NCBI GenBank assembly: GCA_019695055.1 | Contig: JAIBAT010000105.1 | Span: 1 to 64,000, forward strand | Length of the DNA stretch: 64,000 nucleotides | Direction: 5' to 3' | DNA from: Candidatus Sumerlaeaceae bacterium | GTDB lineage: Bacteria > Sumerlaeota > Sumerlaeia > Sumerlaeales > Sumerlaeaceae | Part shown: positions 24,851-33,190 of the stretch, piece by piece | How the letters are laid out: the number at the start of each line of letters is the position of its first letter | How positions within the stretch are numbered: the first letter of the stretch is position 1 | Translations under genes and position numbers: made by a program | The notes under the pieces: generated by a model | Seen by the model: only the letters and a program-made list of their open reading frames with translations | Databases searched by the model: none | What the model was told of the DNA's origin: nothing

Positions 24851-27415
24851 ATGCGCCCAGGCATAACTGCGCGCCAAATTCTCAGTGGGGTGGTGCTATC
24901 CAGCGCCCGCCGGGTGGCACAGTTTTGCCTCGCGGCTTTCCTGCTGATGTTCGCCTGGACTGCCGGTCCGGCCTTTGCCCAGGAGCCGGCTCCGCCGGCG
25001 CCGGCAGCCCCGGCCGCGGCGTCTTCGGGTGACGAGAAGGACTCGCAGAAGGCGACCCCGGCAGCCGCTGCGGCGGCGACGAGCCCCGGCCTGCCGCCGC
25101 CAGCGCCAGCGCCCACGGGGGATATGCCCCCCGTTTCTTCAAGTGAATTGCCCGGCGCGACGATGAATGGCGCACCGGGAGATGCGTCCAATGTTCGCTT
25201 TACCGTAACCCAGAGCGATGCCCCCATCGAACGTGTTACGGGTGACCTTTCCAAGAAAAGCGGGAAGACAGTCGTTGCTCGTGGGAAGACGGTGGGACAG
25301 CGCATCACGGTCATTCTGAAGGACCAGCCTCTTGAGCGGCACCTCGACTACGTCACGAGCCAGAAGCCCAACTGGTTGTGGTACAAACCGGACGAGTCGC
25401 CCAACACCTACGAAATCTGGGATCAGGAATCGTTCAAGGTTGAGGTTCTGCCCAAGAATGTACGCCAGAAGGTCTTTGTTCCCCGCGAAATCACCGCGGA
25501 GGAGGCCTTCAAGGCTGTGCAGGGCGTGCTGACGCCCAACATTGGTTCGGCCAGCTTTGATCCCCGCTCGAACAAGCTGATTGTTACGGATTTGCCTTTC
25601 GTGCTGGAGCTGATCCAGCGCCTGTTGGATCAGATCGACGTCAAGTTCATCACGCGTGTGTTTTATATCCAGCACGCCGATATCAACGCCATTGCGGAAA
25701 AGATCTCGAACCTGAAGAGTCCGGCCGCGCCCGCGCCGGATGTGGATGAGCGCACGCGACAGATCATTGTGCGGGATCGTCTTGAGATCATCCGTCAGAT
25801 GGAACTGCTCGTCCAGACGCTCGATATTGGCCCCGAACTTCGCGAATACGACCTGAACAACCTTGGTTTCGAGGGCGAAGGCCGGGCTGACATTGAAGAT
25901 GCGATCCAGGACATCCTGACTCCCAATGCCTACTTCAAGATCAACGTTCAGGCTGGCAAGATGCTCGTCCAGGATGTGCCTGAGGTTCATGAGAAGATCG
26001 AAAAGATTCTTGCGGCCTTTGACCAGCCACCCAAGCAGGTGCTCCTCGAAGCTGAGATTATTGAGACGCGGTTTCAGGAAGGGTTCAACTGGTCCATTGA
26101 TTATACGTTCAGCCAGGATCTTTTTGCATCAGTTCTTGACGGCTTGACCGGGGATAGCGTCCCGCAAGGCAATCAAACACCTGCCACGGACCAGAATCTT
26201 GGGTTTATCAATTTCCAGGACGAGTTTCCCATAGTGCAGGCTGGCGCAAGTGGCGTGACTGCAAGCTGGCTGAGCAAGCAGGCCTACATCGCGCTGAAAA
26301 CAGCCATGACGGACTCGCGGACGCGAATCCTGCAACAACCGCGCGAGCTGGTTCTGAATCAGAAGGAGGCCATATTCCGGGTTGGTCAACGTCTGGCCTA
26401 CTTCACATCCTCCGGCTACTACAATAATAACAATGGAAACAATAACAATAACTATAATACATACGGCCAATTGCAGTTTGCCCAGGTCGGTCTCGAAATC
26501 AGCATTAGGCCCACCATTAACAACAATGGCACTGTTCAGATGGATATTCTGCTGGTAAACAACTCGGGCACCATCGTGAACCGTGTTTACAATGGGCAAA
26601 ACAATGACGTGCCGGATATCCGCAACCAGGAAATAGAAACGACGTTGCTGGTTCCCAGTGGCCAGACGCGCGTGATTGGCGGGTTGATAACAGAATTAAA
26701 ATCGGAGTCGCGGAGCGGGGTGCCGGGCCTGGTGAAGATTCCTTACCTGGGTCCCGCGCTGTTTGGGAAGTATGACCGCCCTGAGGATTCCAACGGCCGG
26801 CGCAACCTTCTGATTTTCATTACGCCGACGATCCAGTTGGAGAACCCTGGCGATTTGCTTAAGTATAAGGGCAAGATTCTGACCAATGGGGATGACGCAA
26901 GTGATCAGGGAGATTTCCTGACGACCCCCTCGGCCACCCTGAGCGATACACAGCTCGATCCAATCCCGGTTCCTGTGATCACCCCATCGGTTCCCCAATA
27001 CCCCAAGTCAGGGGAGTCACGTTCGGAGACGGAGGTGCTTCAGAAGGCGATGGTTCCCGGTGAACCGATACCTGAGGAAACTCCGGCGGCTGGCAAGACA
27101 GAGGAAGACCCGTCCGGGCTTACAGATCTGAAGCGGGTCGAAATCAAGGATGCCGTGGTCACAACGGGGCCGCTCAGTTATGGGAAACGAATGGTTGGCC
27201 CGAAGGGCGCCCTGACCGGGGAAAGCGCCGGCACAGGTGGTCCCGGGGGAAGGTCACCCGCTGCCACGCCGGGCATCTTTACACCCACCACGGCCATTGC
27301 ACCGGTTGCGGCACCTCCCGCGCCGTCCGTTCCGGCGGTGGCGCCGGTTGCCGCCCCCGTAACCACACCGGTTGCCACCCCAGCACCGACACCGGCCCGC
27401 GAAACCAAGATTTAG
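24851..27415 (+). CDS. gspD: Outer-membrane secretin GspD/PilQ family
   Basis: 854 residues. Signal peptide to about residue 43 (AFA), a Pro/Ala-rich linker, an STN/N0-like domain (about 115-195), N1-type repeats (about 200-370) and the secretin core (about 430-670) with VPGLVKIPYLGPALFG and NLLIFITPTI. A run rich in asparagine (residues about 524-540) lies within the core, and a 175-residue Pro/Ala/Gly C-terminal extension follows it. Secretins form the outer-membrane gate. It ends directly before an unknown exported gene. Confidence 0.94.
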   Translation: MRPGITARQILSGVVLSSARRVAQFCLAAFLLMFAWTAGPAFAQEPAPPAPAAPAAASSGDEKDSQKATPAAAAAATSPGLPPPAPAPTGDMPPVSSSELPGATMNGAPGDASNVRFTVTQSDAPIERVTGDLSKKSGKTVVARGKTVGQRITVILKDQPLERHLDYVTSQKPNWLWYKPDESPNTYEIWDQESFKVEVLPKNVRQKVFVPREITAEEAFKAVQGVLTPNIGSASFDPRSNKLIVTDLPFVLELIQRLLDQIDVKFITRVFYIQHADINAIAEKISNLKSPAAPAPDVDERTRQIIVRDRLEIIRQMELLVQTLDIGPELREYDLNNLGFEGEGRADIEDAIQDILTPNAYFKINVQAGKMLVQDVPEVHEKIEKILAAFDQPPKQVLLEAEIIETRFQEGFNWSIDYTFSQDLFASVLDGLTGDSVPQGNQTPATDQNLGFINFQDEFPIVQAGASGVTASWLSKQAYIALKTAMTDSRTRILQQPRELVLNQKEAIFRVGQRLAYFTSSGYYNNNNGNNNNNYNTYGQLQFAQVGLEISIRPTINNNGTVQMDILLVNNSGTIVNRVYNGQNNDVPDIRNQEIETTLLVPSGQTRVIGGLITELKSESRSGVPGLVKIPYLGPALFGKYDRPEDSNGRRNLLIFITPTIQLENPGDLLKYKGKILTNGDDASDQGDFLTTPSATLSDTQLDPIPVPVITPSVPQYPKSGESRSETEVLQKAMVPGEPIPEETPAAGKTEEDPSGLTDLKRVEIKDAVVTTGPLSYGKRMVGPKGALTGESAGTGGPGGRSPAATPGIFTPTTAIAPVAAPPAPSVPAVAPVAAPVTTPVATPAPTPARETKI

Positions 27416-27427
27416 GTGGCGGGTGCC

Positions 27428-28228
27428 ATGGCACTCTTATATCCACGGGTGAGCATTCTTTGCGGATTGGTCAATGCCCTACTCTCCGTCCCGGTGTATG
27501 CAGGCTCGATTCCGGCCATTGATGCGCTCTCGACTCGAATTGTCGCCATCAAAACCATTTCCATTAGGATGAATGAGGATTCGGTGACCACGAACCTGGT
27601 TACGGGTGATGTCACAGGATCCCGAACGTCCTACATCGGCCAGGCCGACAGGGAAACTGGCAATGGTTTCACGTTTTCTGTCGAGAGAGCCGGGCAAAAT
27701 GGCGCTGCTGTCATTTCCCTGTTTGAGGGAACGTCCTTCACCTTGCGGGTATTCCGCCTGCGGAATGACAAGTGGACCGAGTTGCCTGGTTTCCCGGCCC
27801 CTGAAGGAGAGTCGGCCATCCAGCAGTGCCTCGCCCAAATCCAACGGGACAATCTGCCTGACAGGAAAGCCGGTCAGCCGTTCGAGGCTGAGGTTGTCGT
27901 GGATGGCGATAAACTGGTGGGAGACTTTCTCTCTGTAGTCGGAACGGATTCCTCGGCAACTGTTGGATTGAAGGAGCCCTCCGTTCTGTCGTTTTCCTCC
28001 GCCAATGACCAGTATGCGGTCTTCGAAGAGGTTGACGAGTTCACACGGATGGCCGGCCTGGGTTTATTCCCAAGGCAAATGACGCGGCGGACGGCGGCAG
28101 GGGGCAGCGCGAAGACTTTAACAAAGGTCACCTATCAGAAACTTGAAATCAACAAAGGCCTGAATCCGGTGCCCGCTGGCCTTCGCGGACCCATTGAAAC
28201 ATTGGAGACGAACCTGCTGAAGCGGTAG
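27428..28228 (+). CDS. Unknown exported protein after the secretin
   Basis: 266 residues from ATG 27428, with AGGTGG eight bases upstream; a GTG at 27416 directly after the secretin stop is possible. Signal peptide ending PVYA. The mature part is strand-rich (NGFTFSVER, FTLRVFRLRNDKWTELPG, YAVFEEVDEFTRM, KVTYQKLEINKGLNP), recalling the layout of LolA-type outer-membrane lipoprotein carriers, but similarity is not enough to name it. It closes the secretion operon and is convergent with khpB. Confidence 0.68.
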   Translation: MALLYPRVSILCGLVNALLSVPVYAGSIPAIDALSTRIVAIKTISIRMNEDSVTTNLVTGDVTGSRTSYIGQADRETGNGFTFSVERAGQNGAAVISLFEGTSFTLRVFRLRNDKWTELPGFPAPEGESAIQQCLAQIQRDNLPDRKAGQPFEAEVVVDGDKLVGDFLSVVGTDSSATVGLKEPSVLSFSSANDQYAVFEEVDEFTRMAGLGLFPRQMTRRTAAGGSAKTLTKVTYQKLEINKGLNPVPAGLRGPIETLETNLLKR

Positions 28229-28251
28229 GTTATTTCGCCTCCGGATGTTCG

Positions 28252-29103
28252 CTACCGGTTTCCAAAGTTGTCATCGTAGTCGTCGTGGCCCGGGTTCCGA
28301 TTGCCTGCGTTATCCGGCAGGTCTCGGGGAGTTATCCCACCTTGGTAGCCGCGGGATGGCCTCTGCGACTGGTTCCGGTCTCCATCGTATCGCCGTCCTC
28401 CTCCTCCACCGCGCTGGCCGCCTCGCTGGCCACCGCCAAAGCGCCCGCCCTGGCGCTGGCCGGACTGCATGGCGCCCTTGGCGGGGGTAATCACCACGTG
28501 GCGATCGCCCTCCTCACCCCGGCTGATTGTGTGCACACTTCGCACTTCCTTCAGGGTCATGTGGATGATCCGCCGGTCGGCAGGTGACATGGGTTTCAGG
28601 GCAAATTCGCGCCGCTGGCGCTGTACGCGCGAGGCTATTTTGTGGGCGAGGTCCTCAAGTTTTGCGAGGTGCTTCTCCTTGTAGCCTTCCGAATCCACCG
28701 TGATGGGCAGCAGGTCGCGGTTGTTTCCCAGCACCATGCGGTTGATCAGGTACTGCAGAGCCTCGATGTTCTGGCCGTTTTTGCCAATAACGAGTGCGCC
28801 ATCCTCGCCCGCAATGATGTTGATGGCCACTCCGCGCTGGCGGTTCTGCACTTCCAGGGATGCCTCGATGCCGATGAGTTCCAGGATGCGCTTAACATGC
28901 TGGCATGCCCGGGAGATGATTTCCTCGGATTTCAAGCGCATTCGCAGGGTGACGCCTTCTAGTGGTGCCGCCCCGGGCAGTGTGTCTTCGTGTGCGTCCG
29001 ATTGAACTTCGACTTCCACGAACTCCTGGGAAACCCCCCAAAGCTTCAACCCTTCTTCGAGGGCTTCCTCATAGCTTGCGCCTGAAACGCTCTGTTCAAT
29101 CAT
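28252..29103 (-). CDS. khpB: RNA-binding protein KhpB/Jag with RGG-like tail
   Basis: 283 residues from the ATG at 29103, which has GAGGAAC before it; a start eight codons earlier has no such site. Jag_N domain (about 1-50), KH domain (GEDGALVIGKNGQNIEALQYLINR) and R3H domain (RREFALKPMSPADRRIIHMTL). After residue 210 comes a Gly/Arg-rich tail (GGRFGGGQRGGQRGG) of about 75 residues, which standard Jag proteins lack. It sits after yidC, as in many bacteria. The tail would add non-specific RNA binding (inference). Confidence 0.92.
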   Translation of the reverse strand: MIEQSVSGASYEEALEEGLKLWGVSQEFVEVEVQSDAHEDTLPGAAPLEGVTLRMRLKSEEIISRACQHVKRILELIGIEASLEVQNRQRGVAINIIAGEDGALVIGKNGQNIEALQYLINRMVLGNNRDLLPITVDSEGYKEKHLAKLEDLAHKIASRVQRQRREFALKPMSPADRRIIHMTLKEVRSVHTISRGEEGDRHVVITPAKGAMQSGQRQGGRFGGGQRGGQRGGGGGRRYDGDRNQSQRPSRGYQGGITPRDLPDNAGNRNPGHDDYDDNFGNR

Positions 29104-29236
29104 TTCGTTCCTCTTGTCCCATGGCATGGTGATGAGTCAAAAAATTGCCTGCCGTATTCCCGTGCGGCAGAGGCGCCTATTCCGCTTGTCCAACCTGAGT
29201 CAGACACCGTGGAGCGCCTTTGGATCGCCGCCGGCA

Positions 29237-31234
29237 TTACTTTTTCTTCTTCCGCTGCTGCTTGCGGGCTTCCGGTTGCTCCGGTGGTGGCGGAACCGAA
29301 CTTATGGGCCCGGCGGTGGCATGCTTGGCTTCCTCGCGGGCCATTTGCTTGTTCGTGATTACCGTCTGGAAAATCTGCCAGATGTTGGAGGCGTTCCAGT
29401 AGACCATCAGGCCCGCCGGCATGGCGTACAGCACAAAAATCAAAAATACGGGCATGAAGTACATCATCTGTTTTTGTGTCGGGTCCATCGTCTTCATGCG
29501 CGCCGAGGCCACCTTGGTGGCAATCATTTGAGTGGCACCCATCAGGATGGGCAACAGATTGAAATGTGTGCCGATGAGGGGGAGCGAAGTTCCGAAATTG
29601 ATCAGATGATCCGGCTGGGACAAATCCTTGATCCACAGAAACGATGCACCCTGCAAGTCAATGGTGTCGCTGGACACTCGGTATAGGCCGTAAAAGACCG
29701 GCATTTGAAGCAGCATTGGGACGCAGCCACGGAGTGCGCCAAACGGCGAGATTTTGTGCTCCTGGTAGACCTTCCAGATCTGGCGGTTCTTTTCCTGCGG
29801 GTCATTCTTGTACTTCTCGTTGATCTGGTCGATGTAGGGTTTGACCTTGGCCATCTCCGCCATGCTTTTTGCCTGGATGCGGATGCTGTGCTGGGTGAGC
29901 GGAAACGTCACAAGTCGTACCAACACGGTCAGCAGAATAATGGCCACGCCGTAATTGCGCACGAAATTGTGGAGCCAACCGAGCAGGTCCGTCAGGAACA
30001 GGTAAATGACCCGCATGAACGGCCACGATTCGCAGAACATCAGGGATTGGAGATTGTGCCCGAAATCCTTAAGGAAACGGTACTTCTTGGGGCCGACATA
30101 GATGTCGAAGTTGAAGCTCCGGCTGCCGTGGGCCCCCACTTCAAACCGATCCGTTCCCAATTCCATCGTCAGCGGTGGGACAAAATTCTTGTAGGGAGTT
30201 TGGTTTGCCGCGGGCACCAGCGCGCGGAAGTAATACTTCATGTACCGCGGGATTTCCTCGGGCTGGTAGGGCACCAGCATCGCGGCAAAGAACTTTGCCT
30301 CCACACCTGCCCACTGCAGGGGGCCTTCGGTTTCAATGGGGTCTTTGCCCAATTGTGGGCGCGCGACTCGAACGTCCTGGCCTGAACGATAGACGGCTGA
30401 GTCGTACTGCTCTTCGCCGGTGCTCTTTTCCCACCACTTCCGTTCCACCAAGCCCGGACCCCACCGCAGTGTGAGGCCGCGGTTCAGGTCGTCGTAAATG
30501 GAGATGGTGGTCGCGGATTCATTCTTAAGGGTTACCTGAAGCGATGCCTTGTAGGAGTTCTTCACAAACTTGTAGGTCTTCTCCACACGGAGGTCTCGGA
30601 ATAAGGGGGAGACCTGCTGGATGATGACATCCCCACTGGCGGTGTCGCGAACTTCCCGCGTCGTCCATTCCACGGCGTTCAAGTCCTCGAAACTGTGTGC
30701 ATTCTGTTCCTTGAAGCTGATTTCCAAAGGCCAGATCTGAGGAGGTGGAGCGATCCCCGGGGGGATCTCCGGAGGAAAACCGGATTCGGGCTGATGGAAG
30801 TTATTGAGGTCGTAGGCAGGCAAACGCCGAACCATTTCCACTCCGCCGGTTGTACCCGCTACCACCTTCTCAAAGGAATCGCTTCCGGTGTCGAGAAGTC
30901 TCCAGCTGTTAACTACGGAGCCGATGCTGTCCAGGGACACCTCATACTTGCCAAGGGATGCTGAGGTTAGCTGACCGGGGTGGCTTGCGATGGTGATGGA
31001 GGTGTTCTCGATGGTCCGCGCCGTCGCCGGGGCGGTTACTTGCGCCGAACCGCCGTCAATCGATGCCGCTTTGGCGATGGAATCTGTCCCGGTTGACGAT
31101 GCATCTGCGGTCAGGGTCTCGGTCGTGCTTCCCTGAGGTGCCGCCCCGTTCTTCTTGGGGGGCTGCATGCTCATGGTAAAGATTTGGACTATGATGAAGG
31201 TGAGGGCGAAAAACAGGAGCCAGCGGCGTTCCAT
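29237..31234 (-). CDS. yidC: Membrane protein insertase YidC
   Basis: 665 residues, long Gram-negative form. First membrane segment (about 4-20) is followed by the periplasmic P1 domain (about 95-385) and the conserved five-helix core: LLGWLHNFVRNYGVAIILLTVLVR.. then PLTQHSIRIQAKSM, PFGALRGCVPMLLQMPVFYGLY, and the last helices with MPVFLIFVLYAMPAGLMVYW. A Lys-rich C-terminus may bind ribosomes. It works alone or with SecYEG to insert inner-membrane proteins. Confidence 0.96.
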   Translation of the reverse strand: MERRWLLFFALTFIIVQIFTMSMQPPKKNGAAPQGSTTETLTADASSTGTDSIAKAASIDGGSAQVTAPATARTIENTSITIASHPGQLTSASLGKYEVSLDSIGSVVNSWRLLDTGSDSFEKVVAGTTGGVEMVRRLPAYDLNNFHQPESGFPPEIPPGIAPPPQIWPLEISFKEQNAHSFEDLNAVEWTTREVRDTASGDVIIQQVSPLFRDLRVEKTYKFVKNSYKASLQVTLKNESATTISIYDDLNRGLTLRWGPGLVERKWWEKSTGEEQYDSAVYRSGQDVRVARPQLGKDPIETEGPLQWAGVEAKFFAAMLVPYQPEEIPRYMKYYFRALVPAANQTPYKNFVPPLTMELGTDRFEVGAHGSRSFNFDIYVGPKKYRFLKDFGHNLQSLMFCESWPFMRVIYLFLTDLLGWLHNFVRNYGVAIILLTVLVRLVTFPLTQHSIRIQAKSMAEMAKVKPYIDQINEKYKNDPQEKNRQIWKVYQEHKISPFGALRGCVPMLLQMPVFYGLYRVSSDTIDLQGASFLWIKDLSQPDHLINFGTSLPLIGTHFNLLPILMGATQMIATKVASARMKTMDPTQKQMMYFMPVFLIFVLYAMPAGLMVYWNASNIWQIFQTVITNKQMAREEAKHATAGPISSVPPPPEQPEARKQQRKKKK

Positions 31235-31280
31235 GGGGTGACTTCAAGACTCTCCTGATAGGATTGGAATCAAAACCGGG

Positions 31281-31520
31281 TTATTCCACCGGATCGTAGC
31301 CGCCCTTGCACAGGGGATTGCAGCGGGCTATCCGCCAGGCAATCATGCGCAATGCCGTAAAGAGCGGCTTCTTCTGCAGCGCTTCGAGCGCGTAATGCGA
31401 ACACGATGGGTAAAACCTGCAGCACGAGGGCAGAAGGGGGGATACACAAATCTGGTAGCCCCGTACCAAGCCAACGCACAAAATCCTAAAGGGCCATTCA
31501 ATGCGGCGTGCGATTGTCAT
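31281..31520 (-). CDS. yidD: Membrane protein insertion efficiency factor
   Basis: 79 residues with the family signature: RGYQICVSPLLPSCCRFYPSCSHYALEAL, W.I.RC.P and GGYDPV. Three conserved cysteines are present. YidD assists YidC. It overlaps the end of rnpA by 23 bases and ends 46 bases before yidC. Confidence 0.95.
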   Translation of the reverse strand: MTIARRIEWPFRILCVGLVRGYQICVSPLLPSCCRFYPSCSHYALEALQKKPLFTALRMIAWRIARCNPLCKGGYDPVE

Positions 31521-31884
31521 CGGCGAAAAGTCCTGCCTCCTGCCAGATGGAATGCAACTGCCTTTGAATCTGCCAAAAGTCCATGGTTGTGGCTGCCTGA
31601 TGGAAATTGACCACCAGCGTGAACCCGGCTCGCAATTGCGGCAGGGTGAGTCGAAAAATCTCCCTGCCCTGGCGTTTAAGCCGGTTTCTTACTACCGCCC
31701 CCCCCACTTTCCGAGTTACCGTGATTCCAAGTCGGGTCGGAAGTGTTGGGTCGGGTCGTTTTACCACAAAAACTTGCCCGGCTGACCGCCGGAAGCGCTG
31801 CCCTTGCTCGTAAGTTTCAAGAAATTCGGATCGTTTCAGGAGGCGATTGGCCTTTTCGAACCGATATCGGCGGGTGTCCGTCAC
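31498..31884 (-). CDS. rnpA: Ribonuclease P protein component
   Basis: 128 residues. LLKRSEFLETYEQGQRF, GITVTRKVGGAVVRNRLKRQGREIFR carries the RNR motif that binds P RNA. It matures tRNA 5' ends with the catalytic RNA, which is not in this window. It lies 26 bases after rpmH. Confidence 0.95.
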   Translation of the reverse strand: MTDTRRYRFEKANRLLKRSEFLETYEQGQRFRRSAGQVFVVKRPDPTLPTRLGITVTRKVGGAVVRNRLKRQGREIFRLTLPQLRAGFTLVVNFHQAATTMDFWQIQRQLHSIWQEAGLFADDNRTPH

Positions 31885-31910
31885 CGGACGGGCAGCATCA
31901 AAAAGCGCGA

Positions 31911-32066
31911 TTACCGCGCTGAACGCGAATCAGAAACCGTAAGCTTGTGGCGCCCTTTCGCACGTCGGCGTTTAAGCACCAGACGGCCATTCTTGGTAGC
32001 CATGCGCGAAAGAAAGCCATGCTTGTGGCGGCGCTTGATAATGCTGGGTTGAAAAGTGCGTTTCAT
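31911..32066 (-). CDS. rpmH: 50S ribosomal protein L34
   Basis: 51 residues: [21 protein letters not shown].. and [18 protein letters not shown] are L34. The last nine residues (TVSDSRSAR) extend a little past the usual end. AGGA precedes the ATG. It opens the rpmH-rnpA-yidD-yidC-khpB cluster. dnaA, often the divergent neighbour, is absent here; pilin genes lie upstream instead. Confidence 0.96.
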   Translation of the reverse strand: MKRTFQPSIIKRRHKHGFLSRMATKNGRLVLKRRRAKGRHKLTVSDSRSAR

Positions 32067-32187
32067 GTTCCAATCCTACTGATTTTTCAGGGTTTCCAAA
32101 GGCCAAGCGAAACCAACACACCCCGGCACTAAAAATTCTGGAAGGATGCCGGATTTGTCGAACTTCACGCGATGGCCAAAAATCTGT

Positions 32188-32231
32188 CCCCGTGGTAGCC
32201 GGCCTCACGATGGAAGCCGGCTGCCACGGGG
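32188..32231. repeat. Long inverted repeat (16-bp arms), REP-like or terminator
   Basis: CCCCGTGGTAGCCGGC and GCCGGCTGCCACGGGG pair with a single G-T wobble around a 12-base loop. On the minus strand it follows the pilin stop by 28 bases and is followed by ACAGATTTTTGG, so it may end pilin transcription. The very GC-rich stem joined to AATCTGTCCCC also looks like dispersed REP-type palindromes of environmental genomes. Only one copy is in the window. Confidence 0.6.
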
Positions 32232-32259
32232 GCATTGTAATGGCTGGATTACCCAAGAC

Positions 32260-32661
32260 TTAAGGGAGAATGTGGGACGCAAAGGGATCGTTTGAGGATC
32301 CGATGGAGCAAGTTGGGTCAATACCGATGTTATTGGTCTCGTAGTTGCCCGCCGCGGGGCATTCCGGTTGCCGTTTCAAGAAGCCTTCACCGGCTGCTGC
32401 GCCACCAGGGGTGATGAGGTCGTTAAATGATACGGCCGAACCATTCGAGAGGCGGAATTCCATCGCGTATTGTTCCTTGGCTTCGTTGATTTTAGAAAGG
32501 TTCTCCTGGCAGGCTCGTCCACGACTTTGTTCCCTTTGCCGGAACCAAGTGGGAGCCGCAATGGCAATTATGATCCCGATGATGGAAACCACGATCATGA
32601 TTTCAATCAGCGTAAAGCCTGTCGCTCCAGCCATTGAGGATTTGCGAATTGGGGAAGTCAT
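32260..32661 (-). CDS. Type IV pilin/GspG-like major pseudopilin, copy 2
   Basis: 133 residues from the ATG at 32661 (GGAGG nine bases before; a TTG two codons earlier is less likely). Prepilin signal GATG|FTLIEIMIVVSIIGIIIAIA with E at +5. The body shares RACQENLSKI..AKEQYA and the C-terminal PECPA..Y....IG.DPTCSIGS with its neighbour at 32807. This C-terminal cysteine/glycine motif is common in GspG-like pilins of PVC-type bacteria. The leader is seven residues longer than copy 1. It lies after the terminator of copy 1. Confidence 0.9.
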   Translation of the reverse strand: MTSPIRKSSMAGATGFTLIEIMIVVSIIGIIIAIAAPTWFRQREQSRGRACQENLSKINEAKEQYAMEFRLSNGSAVSFNDLITPGGAAAGEGFLKRQPECPAAGNYETNNIGIDPTCSIGSSNDPFASHILP

Positions 32662-32730
32662 TTTCAAATACCTCCGCTTGGAATTAGATTTAGAGCCATT
32701 TGAAGCGGCTTAAATGGCCAGCGAATTCGA

Positions 32731-32769
32731 TAAAAGAAAGGGCGAGAGGCCCGGGGAGACCTCCCGCCC
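32731..32769 (-). terminator. Rho-independent terminator after pilin copy 1
   Basis: On the minus strand a 12-bp stem (GGGCGGGAGGTC with GGCCTCTCGCCC, two wobbles) with a 6-base loop is followed by TTTCTTTTA. It lies 38 bases after the stop of the pilin at 32807 and before copy 2. Confidence 0.85.
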
Positions 32770-32806
32770 ATATCTCGAGCCGTAGGACTAACAGCTTTGA
32801 GATGTC

Positions 32807-33190
32807 TTAGTTCTGGATAACGTGAGGCTCGAACGGAGAGTTCGTGCTGCCGATGTCGCAGGTGGGCTCTGCACCAATGTTGCCTTCAGTGTAGGTCCCG
32901 CCAGCGGGGCACTCGGGTTCCCTCTTGAGGAAACCTTCGCCGTCAGCCGCGCCACCTGGGTTGATCAGGTCGCTGAACGAAACACCAGCGCCGTTGGACA
33001 GATTGAACTCCAGAGCATACTGCTCCTTTGCACCATCGATCTTGGACAGGTTCTCCTGGCAAGCACGGCCACGTGAATTTTCACGAGCACGAAGGAATGC
33101 CGGAACAGCGATGGCGATGATGATACCGATGATCGCAACAACGATCATAATTTCGACGAGCGTGAAGCCTTTTGCAGTACGACGAATCAT
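32807..33190 (-). CDS. Type IV pilin/GspG-like major pseudopilin, copy 1
   Basis: 127 residues with a clean AGGAGGA before the ATG. Prepilin signal TAKG|FTLVEIMIVVAIIGIIIAIAVP, cleavage after G8 and E13 at +5. The body has RACQENLSKIDGAKEQYALE and ends with ECPAGGTY..GNIGAEPTCDIGS. The strong ribosome site, own sigma-54 promoter and own terminator suggest high, regulated expression, as for a major pilin. It is the best candidate for the GspG missing from the operon at 15-28 kb. A prepilin peptidase is not in the window. Confidence 0.93.
   Translation of the reverse strand: MIRRTAKGFTLVEIMIVVAIIGIIIAIAVPAFLRARENSRGRACQENLSKIDGAKEQYALEFNLSNGAGVSFSDLINPGGAADGEGFLKREPECPAGGTYTEGNIGAEPTCDIGSTNSPFEPHVIQN

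Noticed and set aside
32067..32187. Replication origin next to rpmH
   Set aside because: No DnaA boxes or dnaA gene found; the region is short and looks like an ordinary promoter region.
32700..32725. Sigma-54-like site before pilin copy 2
   Set aside because: TGGCC with GC eleven rather than ten bases away; spacing is strict for sigma-54.
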